This document shows, piece by piece, positions 45,253 through 56,794 of a stretch of DNA of 64,000 bases. The stretch's first letter is position 1. Each line of letters opens with the position of its first letter. Origin of the DNA: Cuscuta epithymum (lineage: Eukaryota; Streptophyta; Magnoliopsida; Solanales; Convolvulaceae); assembly GCA_945859915.1 (NCBI GenBank), contig CAMAPF010000272.1, positions 62,001 through 126,000 on the forward strand, written 5' to 3'. Below the pieces are notes generated by a model. That model saw only the letters and a program-made list of their open reading frames with translations, was not told the origin of the DNA and did not search any database. The position numbers and the translations under genes were made by a program.

Positions 45253-45707
45253 TGTTGGAAAAATGTGTGAAAAATTGCATTAAATGGCTATTTTGGGGCA
45301 ATTTTTTGAGTGGGGTCCATTTTCGATTTGGGTCGGATCAAAATGGTTTCGGATTGTCCTTGTTAAGGGCTACAATTCGATATATAGTACGCTCAAAACG
45401 GATAACGGGTGAATGAGAAATCGCTTTTCGAAGTTTACCCGTTAGAATGGAAAAACCGGGAAAAAGGATGGGTTTCTAGTGTTAATTTCCCACACCGAAA
45501 AACCCAAGGGATTTGCAACCCTTTATAAAGGGACTCCCCCCCTTAAGGAGTTAAGATTCCGTGGGAGGCAACAAATACGTTTTAAGGACATCGTGCGTAG
45601 CACGAGCTTTGACTAAATTCTGCTCCATCTCTTTTCTTGTTTTCTTTCGTCATTTTTAATTAATTTATTTTAATTAATTTTCTTTATTTTCCGAAACACA
45701 CCCTACA
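45253..45707 (+). mobile_element. Solo LTR (455 bp) inside the LINE
   Basis: Begins TGTTGGAAAAATG and ends CACACCCTACA. The target duplication GCTTC is perfect (45248-45252 and 45708-45712). CTTTATAAAGGG near 45520 is a candidate TATA box supporting the plus orientation. No internal domain remains. Confidence 0.8.
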
Positions 45708-45729
45708 GCTTCCCCTCTCCTCCTACTCT

Positions 45730-46483
45730 GAGCTCCACACCATAAGATTTTCCCAAAACTTTAATTTATTATCACACTCATATGTTAAAGGGAAAAACCT
45801 GTCAGCATGGCCAATAACACGATAGACAAAGCACAAACTGACTCTGATCAAAACTAATAAATTTTCCTTCAAAAGGACTCTGATCAAAACTAATAAATTT
45901 TCCAATAAAATAACCAATCCTCATAGCTATACCTAGATTCATATATCCATAAGGTACGTGATACACCTGGACCCAGAATTCAGCCTCATTCAGACTGACC
46001 TTAGGAGTAATGTCCCCCCAGCCTAATTTCTTTTAGAATCAACAAATTTTGTTCAAACAATCATGGACCACTTTCTAACACACATCACATATCAACAGTA
46101 TGGTAAAAAGTGAACATGTACCTCTTTTCGCCGATCTCCTTGATTGACACACCTTTTCCGGGACGCCAAAGTGAGGTCATAGGATCTTTGAAAATATGGA
46201 ACTTTATCATTCGCTCTATGAGTAGTGTGCCTACCACCAAAAACACTGCCCTTCGCTCGTCTGCAATATCCACTACACCTTCTATCATCTTTGAACACCA
46301 ACTCCTCATCATCCCCATCAATGACCATATTGTCATACTGAGTGACGATATTCTCCATCTAAGGCTTTGCAACCGGGGCCTGCTCGTCCACTGCACGAGG
46401 AGAGCCGTACCTCTCCCTGGACTTTGTTGACCTTCTCAACTGGATTGCTGCGCCCCGACGATACTGAGACCGTACTTCGCTGC
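45730..46483 (-). pseudogene. LINE ORF1 (DUF4283-type) remnant
   Basis: The minus-strand translation in shifting frames gives an acidic start (MENIVTQYDNMVIDGDDEEL), then DUF4283-like sequence ADERRAVFLVVGTLLIERMI followed by SLWRPGKGVSIKEIGEKRYM, then NLLILKEIR, a FWVQVYHVPYG-like block and a damaged zinc knuckle (CFVYRVIGHADRF, where two cysteines are lost). At least two frameshifts and several stops are present. A 27-bp or longer tandem duplication (ACTCTGATCAAAACTAATAA) lies at about 45840-45902. The 5' part continues beyond the solo LTR at 49444. Confidence 0.65.
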
Positions 46484-49438
46484 TGTAACACCCCCATTTT
46501 CCCTCCCAAAATAATACTTGAAATAATAGATTTATTGATAATAAACTTGATTTATTCATTCAAAATAGATAAAAAGTTCTGCAACGGAAATATCATTAAA
46601 TGGGAAATGGGTGTTACCGCCACATCCGGTCATCTCTTAACCGAATGCACAGGCAATCCCAAAACAAAACAGAGTAAAACAAATATTTGACATAATTAAA
46701 ATGTTTATTCTTGACTACGTTTTTCTAAGGCATCTCTAGTCCGCTCTCAGGCGCATGCAATCATCAATCAACATAGTCATCATTACCTGCACAAATAAAG
46801 TGCAGAAAACAAAACAAAGAAAAGGAAACAAAAATTATCTTTAGAGCTAAGTAAGTACTACCCAACCCCGTAAAATAATCAAGTTTGGCGAAAATAGATT
46901 TTCATATAATACTATATAAAAATAACACACTCCCCCAAAATTCTTTTCTCTTTGATTTATCTCAAAATCACTTCTTTACTAAAATCCACAACTTTTCTTC
47001 AAAAATACTCCGTATTATAGTAACTCTTCTCTTTGAACTTCTCAAAATAAAATCTTCTTCTCTAACTTCCTATTAATTTAGAAGGGCGGTGCTCAACCTT
47101 TTGACTGAGCCCGGTGAACCGTGGTTACGGACGGCCACCCCGAACAAGTGTCGGTACCACAACTGCTCTTGCGGAAACGAAACGACTACCTTAAGTGTGC
47201 ACACCCCCTAAAAGGGATTTCAAGCTCTCCGAGTAGTAAGTCGTCACGAGTAATCGGGACTCAGTCTACCAACTACCCCACCTTTAAAGTTCTTGAATGA
47301 TTAGGGACTACTACTATAACTTCTTCTTAAAAGGGACCATAGATCCAAACGTCACTTCAAACTCAAAATGTACTTCTTAGTAGTAGTAGCCTTAATCACC
47401 CTCCACATTTATCCGGATGTGGAAAACCGACACCACGGATTTCTCCCGGGTGCTCACTTCTTATAAAAACGTAAATTTTATCTTGACTTTAGATATACTT
47501 CCAAAAATATTTCTCAATCTCTCTAAATAGTCTCAAAGGTATTTAAAAACATTTAATACCCAAAAGTACTTAGTTTGCACTTCTCAAATACCATAGATCT
47601 AATATCTCCTCAAAATCACATACACACAATTCAAAATTCACACTTAATCACGTAATGCATAATAAGCATATAATACGAGGAAACAATTTTGGATCGGCAG
47701 AGAAACTTACCTTAAGTCCTGATGCTCCTAGTTCACTTCTTCTAACTTGGTCTCTAAATAATCACCTTTTAATTAATATTTCAAAATCAGTCCCTTATTA
47801 CATAACTTACCCAATTTACCCTGTTTCTATAATTTTTAATTTACTTAACACCGTACCATTTGTTAATTTATTCCATCTTTAGTCTTGACTAATAATTTAA
47901 TAGATCCACTCTATTTAGTCTATTCCACTAATTACTTCATCTATAAATATTCATTTACGAGACCCGTTTAAGTATATAACTAGCCTTTTATTATTTTAAT
48001 ACTTCATCTCAAATTTCTACTTAATAATCAATGTACGAGATTAAGACTTAATAACGTTTGTTAATTCATTATAATCTAGTGTTATTAATTTTATTCACAA
48101 ATAATCAATCCATATAATTCATTAATCATTAACCAAACCTTTGTTATTAGTTATTATGGCTTTGGTTAATCTGATTTAAGGTGGTCCAAATAATCCATAT
48201 TAAATATTAATAATCAGCCCGGTCGTATCACTTAGTCAATTTATTGTTTTGGTCACTTACTAGTCCGTTAACTTAATTCAATTCATCTTATTTTACCTTA
48301 TATAATCATCCTAATTAAATAATGACAATTTTAGTAAAAGCGAATATTACCAACATATTCCATATTAAGATTCTCCTTCCCAGTTATTTCTATTACCATT
48401 ATCACTTTTATCCCTATCATCATTATAATTACTATTTATTATTATCATTGTTATCAAAAGTAAATAACCAAATTAAAAGAGATAGATAGATGGTTACTGC
48501 ATGCAGGAATAGTCTTCTTCGTCGGAACAAGGAGCAGGGACGTCCGATGTTTGCAGCCGTTTCTTTGACCGGTGACAGACAACAACGACTCTGGCGATCA
48601 AAGGCTGCGGCCTTGTCGTCTCCTACGGCAAGGATGAGGTCCGACAGTCCGGCGAAACAAGTGGGTCTCTTCTCCGGCGAGTTCTCCCTTTCCCTCTGGC
48701 GTCCAGTGGCGTCCCGCGGTGCCTTTTCACGCTCCCGACGAGCATCGTTTTCATGGTGATCTAGTGGGGGTTCGACCCGTAGCTACGCAGCCACCCCGAT
48801 ATTCCACTCCCTTTTTCACTCTTTAGTTCGTATGTGTTCATATACATACATACAGATATATAGACTTCATATATGAATGTATATTTTTACTTTTATTCAA
48901 GCAAATGAATTATACAGAGTATAAATAGTATAAGAGTTTGAATTCTAATCTAACTCTCCACGTTGCCTCGTTTCATTTCAGCCGAAGGTTTTGGCCTCTT
49001 CCAATCAACTTGAACATGCCCATGTGGATACTTATGGTAGTAGTTGTGTGTAATATATTATTAATGTACTACGTCTATATCATGGCTTCTCTATATTATT
49101 GTTGTACCTTATATTATTGCATGTGTAATATACTATTGGTAATACGGCTAGATTATTATTATATGTAGTACTCTTTATTAGACTTGAAAAGTCAACTCTT
49201 TTAACATTTATTTTTGTATGATGATACTTGGTGTATTGTTGTACACGTATTATTAAATTGTTGAAATGTCAATTTTATTATTTATGTCATATGTATAACT
49301 ATGACCTCTTACAAAACATTACTTATAACACCTGAATTAATATTTATTTTTACCCACTCTGTCACATATATTTTATCTGACATTTTTTTTATATTCATTT
49401 ATTTCTTTTATTTTTGTTTAAATTTTCAGGGTATCACA
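46484..49438. mobile_element. Large solo LTR (2,955 bp)
   Basis: Plus-strand ends are TGTAACACCCCCATTTT and CAGGGTATCACA. The target duplication GCTGC is perfect (46479-46483 and 49439-49443). No second LTR copy, primer site or pol sequence is inside, so this is a solo LTR. The size and the TGTGATACCC/GGTGTTACA ends on the minus strand fit a large gypsy LTR such as the Tekay type, but the lineage is not proven. A GC-rich block at 48500-48760 has an open frame without a recognised domain. Confidence 0.72.
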
Positions 49439-49578
49439 GCTGCACTCACCAAACTTCATTGCCTTCGGAAACTCTTAAGCCGCAATTCATCGGAGACAAT
49501 GCAGAAATTTGCAAAACTCTAATACATGCAGGGAGACGGCCACTAAAACAAATGATTATATCTCTGTATTTAGTATAT

Positions 49579-51072
49579 TGATACACTTGTAATTTCCGTG
49601 TGTATGTTTATGTTTTTAGCTAGTTTTGGTTGTTTAATATTTCGGAAATTACACACTTTTGGTGTAATAGTTTAGTTTGTTAAATTCTTGTAAATTGTTT
49701 AGATTAGGTTTATTCTGAGCTCAAACGGGTCTACTTTCACTCAAAGGATGGTTGGTGAACCCCACAAGTGGAAGGAAGGTGCAAATCACAAGCTAAGACA
49801 AAAAGGGAAAATCCTGATTTTTGCCTATACTCGGTCGAGTATTACCTATACTCGATCGGGTATAAGGTTGAAACTTCAAATCAGATCGGATCCGAAGACA
49901 AAGGAACATGCCGGGAAGATTTTGACCACGATTCAGTGTCTATACTCGATCGGGTAGACCGACATACCCGATCAAGTATGCCTTTGAGTTTAAACCCGAA
50001 ATCGGTCGAGTATGGCTCGAATATCACTTTCTACACATACTCGACCGAGTATGAATATATACTCGATCGAGTACACCTTTGATTTTTAAGCCAAAATCGA
50101 TCGAGTATACCTCGAATCTGGCATTTCACACATACTCGATCGGGTACTATGTATATACCCGATCGAGTACTCGAGTCCCATCCCAAAAGCCTATAAATAC
50201 ACCCCCTTTACCTTCACAATAGATCACCAATTCACATATACTTCTTAGCTCAATTTAGACAAGTTCTTTCTTTATATTTTTCATCATGTTTAGTCTCCAA
50301 ATGAGGAGCTAAATTCTTCCATCTTGGTTTTGCTACTTTGAAGCTTAATGATTTGTAGGTTGTGAGTTATTTTCTTTAATCTTCTTCCTTGAATATTAAT
50401 TACTTCCTATTCTTATTCCATATTAATATATATATTGAGCATTACTTAAAGTATCAACTAGTCTTGTTCTATATATTAATTATTACTAGAATCGGTCGGT
50501 TAATACGCTTGTTATTAATTCGGTCCTTTCACGGTAGTAAACTTGGGTTGTTAATGCACGCTTCTCATGGTTAATAAGCCAGGGGGAATTAATTATATTG
50601 ATTAAACCAATAAACCGCTTGTGTTGAGGTTATCAATCTCAATCGTTTTCATCTTGATTTTATTGCTACTATCAAGTTAATATACGGCGCTTGTTCTATA
50701 TTGACTCGGTAGTAAGTTTTATTAATGAACGCTTCTCGTTATTAATAACTACCCTCGATGAACTAGATATACTCCTCGATTGAGTATTCGAGAGGAAGAT
50801 AGTTAAAGATATAACCGGGATCGACGAACATTTCATTAAGTGGATAAAAGCAAAACCAAGTCTCCTTCTCATTAATTAAACCACATAACTCGTTCATCTT
50901 CGTGTTTAATTTTAATTAAATCATTCAATCCGAAAACCCCCCTTTTATTTACTAGTTTTATAAAAAGAGAATTATTCCTTTCCCTGTGGATACGAACCTT
51001 ACTTCATTATACTACGTATAATCGTTGTATTAAATATTATTTTGAGTGCACATCACGACAAAGTGCACGTCA
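49579..51072 (+). mobile_element. Athila-like solo LTR (1,494 bp), plus orientation
   Basis: Begins TGATACACTTGTAATTTCC and ends AAAGTGCACGTCA. The target duplication TATAT is perfect (49574-49578 and 51073-51077). It is the reverse orientation of the LTRs at 35.9-43.7 kb. The TATA box CCTATAAATACACC lies at about 50190, with the palindrome cluster immediately upstream. Confidence 0.8.
49827..50172. repeat. Palindrome cluster, TCGATCGA variant
   Basis: About twelve modules with the core TACTCGATCGAGTA, TACTCGACCGAGTA or TACTCGATCGGGTA, spaced 15-45 bp, end about 20 bp before the TATA box. The outer bases differ from the ACCCGATCGGGT type in the sibling LTRs, but the modules remain near-palindromic. 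Confidence 0.75.
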
Positions 51073-51129
51073 TATATCAGAAACACATTTTAAGTGTCAG
51101 AAAAATAAATGTTTTATATTATTATATAC

Positions 51130-51318
51130 CCCCTCCGTCCCTTAAAATTTTACCAACTTTTCCTTTTTGGACGTCCCACTAACTTTGCCACTTGCCTTCT
51201 AAATAAAGAATTTGTGGTTCCAGTTGATTCTCTCTCCTCTGCACAAACCTCAACCACACAATTTTTACTTTATTAATCGCGCGCCGGTCAAACATGGCAA
51301 AGTTCTAATTGACGGAGG
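51130..51318. mobile_element. Stowaway-like MITE (about 190 bp)
   Basis: The left end CCCCTCCGTCCCTTAAAATT and the right end CTAATTGACGGAGG are inverted relatives. Inner arms share TTTGCCA and TGGCAAAG. Boundaries are approximate. Confidence 0.5.
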
Positions 51319-51684
51319 TCAATTTTGATAATCCATATTTTTGTTTAACTGGAGTTATCAGTCAACTTTTTTTAGCTAGCATGAAACTTTTAATTTGACG
51401 CGCTAAATTCTACATTTTTTTGCCAAGAAACTTTTGCCAAATTTTACTAAGGAGTAAGGATACGAGATAGCACAGGAGAAGGGGATTATACCAAAACCTC
51501 TTCCAGAAAGGACATTTCCTATTAGAAATACAATAAAAACCAGTCCGATTGAAGTAAAGCAGAAAATTGGGGAGTGGGCTTTACCCAATTTACGAACATA
51601 AAAAAAGAACAAACTCATAAGAAACATTGGGGGCTAGGCGTGGCCCAAAATAACTACCCAAAGGAAAATTAAATTCTAATAGAA
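51319..51684. other. No gene seen
   Basis: AT-rich sequence. A 74-codon minus-strand frame (51403-51627) is hydrophobic and unrecognised. Confidence 0.4.
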
Positions 51685-51692
51685 GCTATACC

Positions 51693-52371
51693 TAGGCATG
51701 GCAATGGGTTGGGCTGGGGCGGGTATTGCAAGACCCGGACCCGCCCCGTGACCTGCACGGGTCCAAACTTGTTGACCCATGACCCGCCCCATGCGGGGCG
51801 GGGCAGGGCGGGTCCGCCCCGCCGCAACCTAATTAGCTAGTTTTTATTTTTATTTGAAGGAAGTTGTTACCAATTGAATCTACATAATGTTTATCTCTAA
51901 ATAATAATTAAAACTCAATATATTAAATCAAATTCATGATACGCTAAAAATTTTAAAAATTAAGAAAAAATTACTCAAACTTGAATAGTTAATCTAATTA
52001 GTTATATTAATAATTGAATAAATGTATTAAAATTCTATATATATAAAGAAGACATTGATAATCCGTCGTGCATCTCATTCTAATATATATTCATATATTA
52101 TAAGATCAAAGAATTTATGATTTATTGTATACACACATATGTATGTTGAAGTATATTTGTAGTATAAGTTAAGAAAAAGTGTATATTTATATATTGAGCG
52201 GGTCGGGTCGGGTCGGGGCGAAACGGGTCAATTCTAATACCCGGACCCGCCCCATTGTATAGGCGGGGCGGGGCGGACCCGCCCCATTTGCAAGACGGGG
52301 CGGGGCAGACCCGCCCCAAATGTCTCAGGCCAGGGCGGGTCATTGCGGGTCGGTTTTTTTTGACATCCCTA
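51693..52371. mobile_element. Non-autonomous hAT element with GC-rich subterminals (679 bp)
   Basis: The ends TAGGCATGGCAA and TTGACATCCCTA are flanked by the perfect 8-bp duplication GCTATACC (51685-51692 and 52372-52379). Both subterminal regions are packed with CCCGCCCC, GGGGCGGG and GGGTCGGGTCGG words; the 350-bp centre is AT-rich. No transposase is present. Confidence 0.8.
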
Positions 52372-52379
52372 GCTATACC

Positions 52380-52722
52380 AAATATGTCCATGAAGTAGGC
52401 CCTCCTGGCACATGTGGGAATAGAACGAAATTGGATTGGTAAAAATATTCCTCATGTGATCCGCTGCGAAGTAGTGGGAAACCCAAATTACCTTATTACC
52501 TATTACCCTCCCTCATCGTATGTCCATATACTAGACCTTTCCTATTCGCAATCAGTCCACTTTCCTGAAGTATATTCGACCACCTTCGTATCTCATTGTC
52601 TCCCAGCAAGGCCAGTGCCATTGATGAATCCATGTCCACCTGACAACCAACGAAGCCTTCGCCAACTGCACATTTCGTCGCTACAATAATCACTTTAAGC
52701 TCAACTACTAGCACGGAAGATG
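52380..52722. other. No recognised gene; short frames only
   Basis: A 91-codon plus frame (52414-52689) and a 72-codon minus frame (52496-52714) overlap. Base composition is more balanced than in the flanks, so decayed coding sequence is possible. No domain is recognised. Confidence 0.35.
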
Positions 52723-52730
52723 CTTCGATT

Positions 52731-54012
52731 CAGTGGCGGAACCAGAGAAAAATTTGAGGGGGTGCTTATGTATACGCACACATACGGAATTTTTTCTTTA
52801 CATATATGTATATATACATACATAAATATATGCTTCAGTTGTGGTGAGAACACTTTTTAAAGAATGAGAACACTCCAAAATGATGCACATTTAAAATAAA
52901 AATAATGCAAAAGTCGAATGTCCACAATAGTGTGTAAACTGCACAGTTCACATGCACATTTTCTAATATATGATAGTGCACATTTTTGTTTCACATAATG
53001 CACGGTATACTCAAATCCAACGCTCCAGAGTTACGTTGTTTCCATTTCTCTTTTTAGATCATGTTCTCATTTGAACCAAATTCCATAAATATATATATGG
53101 TATGTTTAAAAAAATGTTCTCATTATAACTGCAGAACACTTCAATTTTAATTTATTTGTCAAATAATAGAACCACTTTATAATCTAATTAACAACATTTT
53201 AGGTATATCTCGAGTCATTTAGATATATTCATTTAATTAGTACCTTAACATAAAATATACATCATGAAAGCATAGAAAATGAGTAATATATTTATGTTTA
53301 AAATATAATATAATACATATGCATTTAAATATATACGAAGTACATTTTTAGTTTAAGTCTTTTTTTGTTATGTTCGATCATAACTTTGGAGTGAATTTGT
53401 TTCAACTTTATACACACTTATCATGGTACTTTAAAATGTTTATATGTAACTTTAATTTTAGCATAAACATTTACTTTTTCTTTGGTTTAGTACGAATGTT
53501 ACAAAATTTATACGTAGTACGATAGTATGTCATATTTATGCCATTGTACTAAATAAAAAGAAAAAGCAAATCTGATATCAATATGAGAAGAAACAAAAAA
53601 TGGCGTATACGGACTAGTTACGTTTGTAATGGAAAATAAGAATGCGAAAGAGCTGAAAATACTCAAAGGTAAAAAAAATTCAAAACAAAATACAGAGTAC
53701 TACAAACAAAAGACATCTGAAATGGAGGGCTAAGGAGCTTAAACTAAACTAAAATGGTATAAACTAAAATGGTAAACTAAGGAGCTTAAACAAAAATTTA
53801 CGTTGAGGTAAGGAATCGACCTCAGGACCTAAACTAAAATGGTCCAGTGCTTCTACCATGCGGACCGTCTAAAACATGGTAACTTTTGGTACAGAGACCT
53901 ATATAATTCACATTTTCCAACCGGGGCTGTGACATATACATACATATATATACATTACGGTCACTGGCGGAACTAGGGGGGAGCGAGCCGGTGCCCCCTA
54001 GTTCCGCCAGTG
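52731..54012. mobile_element. Non-autonomous hAT element (1,282 bp) with nested repeats
   Basis: The left end CAGTGGCGGAACCAG and the right end CTAGTTCCGCCAGTG are inverted. The 8-bp duplication CTTCGATT is perfect (52723-52730 and 54013-54020). The right end carries an extra inverted copy (CACTGGCGGAACTAG at 53963), forming a terminal hairpin. Inside are a MITE-like inverted pair (about 52831-53137, GGTGAGAACA and TGTTCTCATTATAAC) and a tRNA-SINE-like segment. Confidence 0.75.
53755..53905 (-). repeat. tRNA-derived SINE-like sequence inside the hAT element
   Basis: The minus strand has a box-A-like ATGGTAGAAGCACTGG followed about 35 nt later by a box-B-like GAGGTCGATTCC, the spacing of a Pol III promoter. 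A duplicated AAACTAAAATGGTA phrase lies at one edge. Confidence 0.4.
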
Positions 54013-54020
54013 CTTCGATT

Positions 54021-54319
54021 GGAAAACGCGCAAAATTCTGTAATGACCAAAATATGTAAGATTGAAGTTTCTTTCTGATTGAATGAGATGAAATTGTAGA
54101 AGAGAATTGTTTTAGCTATTTTTTATAAACTTTTCTTAATTTTATTAATAGTATAGGTAGTACATTTATCTACAATTTAGCCGGTTCAACTAACTCAGCC
54201 GCTTCAATTAAAATTTCATTAATTTCATCGAATCCAGACCAGTTTAGCGAGTTTATTGTTATTAAACAGACTCCGTATGATTTAAGTATCTAGATAAAAT
54301 AATATGTATAGTTAATTTT
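54021..54319. other. No gene seen
   Basis: AT-rich sequence with nothing I can assign. Confidence 0.5.
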
Positions 54320-54910
54320 TTTTATTATAAAACAGACACGGTTGTATTAAAATCGAGAAACATACAAGACAATCTTCAGACAGAATTTGCAAATCCAATC
54401 GTGAACCCTAGGAGTACAGTAGACTTACAGTCAATCACCCTCATACAAAGCAACATGACTCGCTAAACCTAGAACAGGAAAATTTAGGCCTAAAACGATC
54501 GGAACCGAAACTCTGTCAATTAAAAGAACTTCAAAAATCCATACATTCAAACCAAATTTACTCGAACTGAAACAGAAACAATTGCTACTAAAGAGAAAAT
54601 AATACTAAAATAAAATCTTTCCACAAAACTTTTTCTGGTATGGATGTGGTTCCGGAGGAGGACGAAATCTAGTAATATGGATGAATACCAACTCCACCAC
54701 CGTCGAAATGGTCGACCAAGGCTTCACAATACAGCCTCGATACAACCTCCCAGCTACACCTTGTTCATCCGCTAACGATATCTTCTCTGGTGTAGTTGCA
54801 ATCCCAAGTGTTAGAACACTTAAAATCAGTATAATTTGCTGCTCTAATCCCATATTGATAGGCGGAAAATCTCAACGCTTACAAGGAGGCCGAGGAGACG
54901 GCCGCTAGAG
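54320..54910 (-). mobile_element. LINE 3' end remnant
   Basis: The minus strand ends TTAATACAACCGTGTC, then AATAAAAAAAA near 54320, as plant LINEs do. The segment 54410-54480 resembles 44640-44720. An 82-codon minus frame (54605-54853) may be the end of ORF2 but has no clear motif. Confidence 0.4.
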
Positions 54911-54916
54911 TTCCTC

Positions 54917-55060
54917 ATGTGAGGAAGTGGTACAGCCCAGCTGGTCTCAGACTCACTCTCCCTTACGGGATGTCTCGGGTTCGAAATTCAATGGAGTGAG
55001 TTTCAGCCCAAATTACTCCAGGTCCCCCAACCCCCTCCCCTAAACGCCCCTGGAGTTAAA
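54917..55060 (+). repeat. tRNA-derived SINE
   Basis: Box-A-like CAGCCCAGCTGGT (54933-54945) is followed 32 nt later by box-B-like GGGTTCGAAATTC (54978-54989), the layout of a tRNA-type Pol III promoter. The unit ends near GGAGTTAAAAAAA. Target duplications were not resolved. Confidence 0.5.
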
Positions 55061-55204
55061 AAAACACCCAAATACATACTTCGTACTTTCAAAAGTTTAA
55101 ATCTCATTTCCACCTAATTAATTAAGATGTACGGCGGTTTTAACACCATTTCTAAGGTGCTGTTCTGTTCGTCTTATTCTTATTACTTATTGTTTATTCT
55201 TATT

Positions 55205-55389
55205 TTATTCAGATCACATCAGATCAGAAAAATTCAGATCAGATCAGAAAGATTCAGATCAGATCAGAATCATTCAGACCAGATCAGAAAGATTCAGATC
55301 AGATCAAATCAGAAAGATTCCGATCAGATCAGAAGCATTCGGATCAGATCAGATCAGCAAACATGATTTATCACTTTATATTATTATAA

Positions 55390-55430
<41 letters not shown>

Positions 55431-56090
55431 TTATTATTATTACAATTATTAATATTATGATTATTATTGAGGTGATTATTATTTTTATTTTTATTACTCC
55501 ATATTATTATAATTATTATTGTTATAATTATTATTATTATTATTATTATTATTATTTATTTTATTATTATAAATAGTAATTATAATTATAATTACAATTA
55601 TAGTTATAGAAATAATTATAATTAAAAATATAATTACAATTATAATTATAGTTATAATTATAATCAGTGTAGTAGGTATAATTTTTCATAACTTTAATTA
55701 TAATTATAATTATAATTATAATTATAATTAAATATTTTTAGAATTATGACTATAATTATAAATTATATTTAAATTATATTTATAATTACAATTATATTTA
55801 TAAAAATTATAATTATAATTAAAGAAATATTCAGATCAGATCAGATCAGAAAGATTCAGATCAGATCAGAAGGATTCAGATCAGATCAGAAGGATTCAGA
55901 TCAGATCAAAAAGATTCAGATCAGACCAGATCAGAAAGATTCAGATCAGATCCGAAAGATTCAGATCAGATCCGAAAGATTCAGATCAGATCAGAAAGAT
56001 TCAGATCAGATCAGATCAGATCAGAAAAATTCAAATCAGATTAGATCAGAACTTAATAAATTGAGATCAGAAACATTCAGATCAGATGAA
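55205..56090. repeat. GATCAGA minisatellite flanking TAA/TTA and TAATTA tracts
   Basis: Tandem units of roughly 20 bp, AGATTCAGATCAGATCAGAA, form two blocks: 55205-55365 and 55828-56090. Between them are (TAA)n at about 55390-55425, (TTA)n near 55530-55560 and long alternating AATTAT stretches to 55825. The bounded minisatellite on both sides suggests one array expanded around a microsatellite. Open frames here simply translate the repeat. Confidence 0.85.
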
Positions 56091-56106
56091 GAGAACAACT
56101 TCTAAA

Positions 56107-56262
56107 CAGGGGCGGAGATAGGGGTGGGCCAGCCTTGGCCCTGGCCCAGCCTAAATTTAAAAAATGTCTTCATTTTTAGTGTAAAAAATTCCAGGCAAAT
56201 TTTTTTTTAAAAATATTCTTTGTATCGGTCCAGTCTGGCCCAGTGTGCTGGCTCCGCCCCTG
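56107..56262. mobile_element. Short non-autonomous hAT element (156 bp)
   Basis: The ends CAGGGGCGGAG and CTCCGCCCCTG are perfect inverted repeats. The 8-bp duplication CTTCTAAA is perfect (56099-56106 and 56263-56270). Subterminal GGCCCAGCC words are present. Confidence 0.88.
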
Positions 56263-56270
56263 CTTCTAAA

Positions 56271-56794
56271 TCACTGGGTGAGTTGGTTGATAGTACATTA
56301 GTACACAAGAGTTTCAAGCATTAAACCACCCTACTTCCATCCGATGTAAAAGTTCTCATCTAGTATTCTGCGATCAAACTTAATTTTTTCTATATGGGAC
56401 TTTATAAAATGTTTAATTTAATTTCTGAATATGTAAATTTATTTATTAAAAATAATCTAATCAATGAGAAAGATCAATTAAATTTAGGAAAATTCTTAGT
56501 GTACATGAGTTGTACACAAATTGTACACAAAACCCCCTAGTTACCTGTGTACATATGTAATTTTGTTTAAAAAGGGTGGGATTTGATGTTGAATTGCATG
56601 TATACACAGACAATTTACACATTTTGTATACATCTTGTGTACAAATTTTATGACCAGTCAAATAACATAAAGCGTCTCTGAATTCAAGTAGTGGGAGCCT
56701 AGGAGGGAGGGAATATGTTATAGAGTGCTCCGTAAAGGCTAGCGGTTGAATCAATGCAAAGACAATCTCAATGACACCAATTGCACCAATAATG
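56271..56794. other. No gene seen; TGTACA-rich segment
   Basis: The segment 56500-56660 repeats TGTACAC, TTGTACACAA and GTATACA words in both orientations and may be the remains of a small transposon. A 97-codon minus frame spans it (56461-56754) without a recognised domain. Confidence 0.35.

Larger units (their letters stand above)
44590..49560 (-). mobile_element. Decayed LINE split by two solo LTRs
   Basis: On the minus strand, LINE ORF1 remains run from about 49560 through 46483 (after removing the solo LTR 46484-49438) to 45710. They resume after the second solo LTR at 45253-45707. A 3' A-run lies near 44590. A segment at 44640-44720 resembles 54410-54480 (CAATCACCTTCAT, GCAATATGACTCGC), pointing to a related LINE tail there. 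The 5' limit and the target duplication are not resolved. Confidence 0.5.

Noticed and set aside
47090..47460. Moderately GC-rich stretch considered as a gene exon inside the large solo LTR.
   Set aside because: No sustained open frame with a recognisable domain; it is better viewed as LTR sequence.
55127..55366. 79-codon frame with an IQIRSDQ-like repeating peptide.
   Set aside because: It is the translation of the GATCAGA minisatellite.
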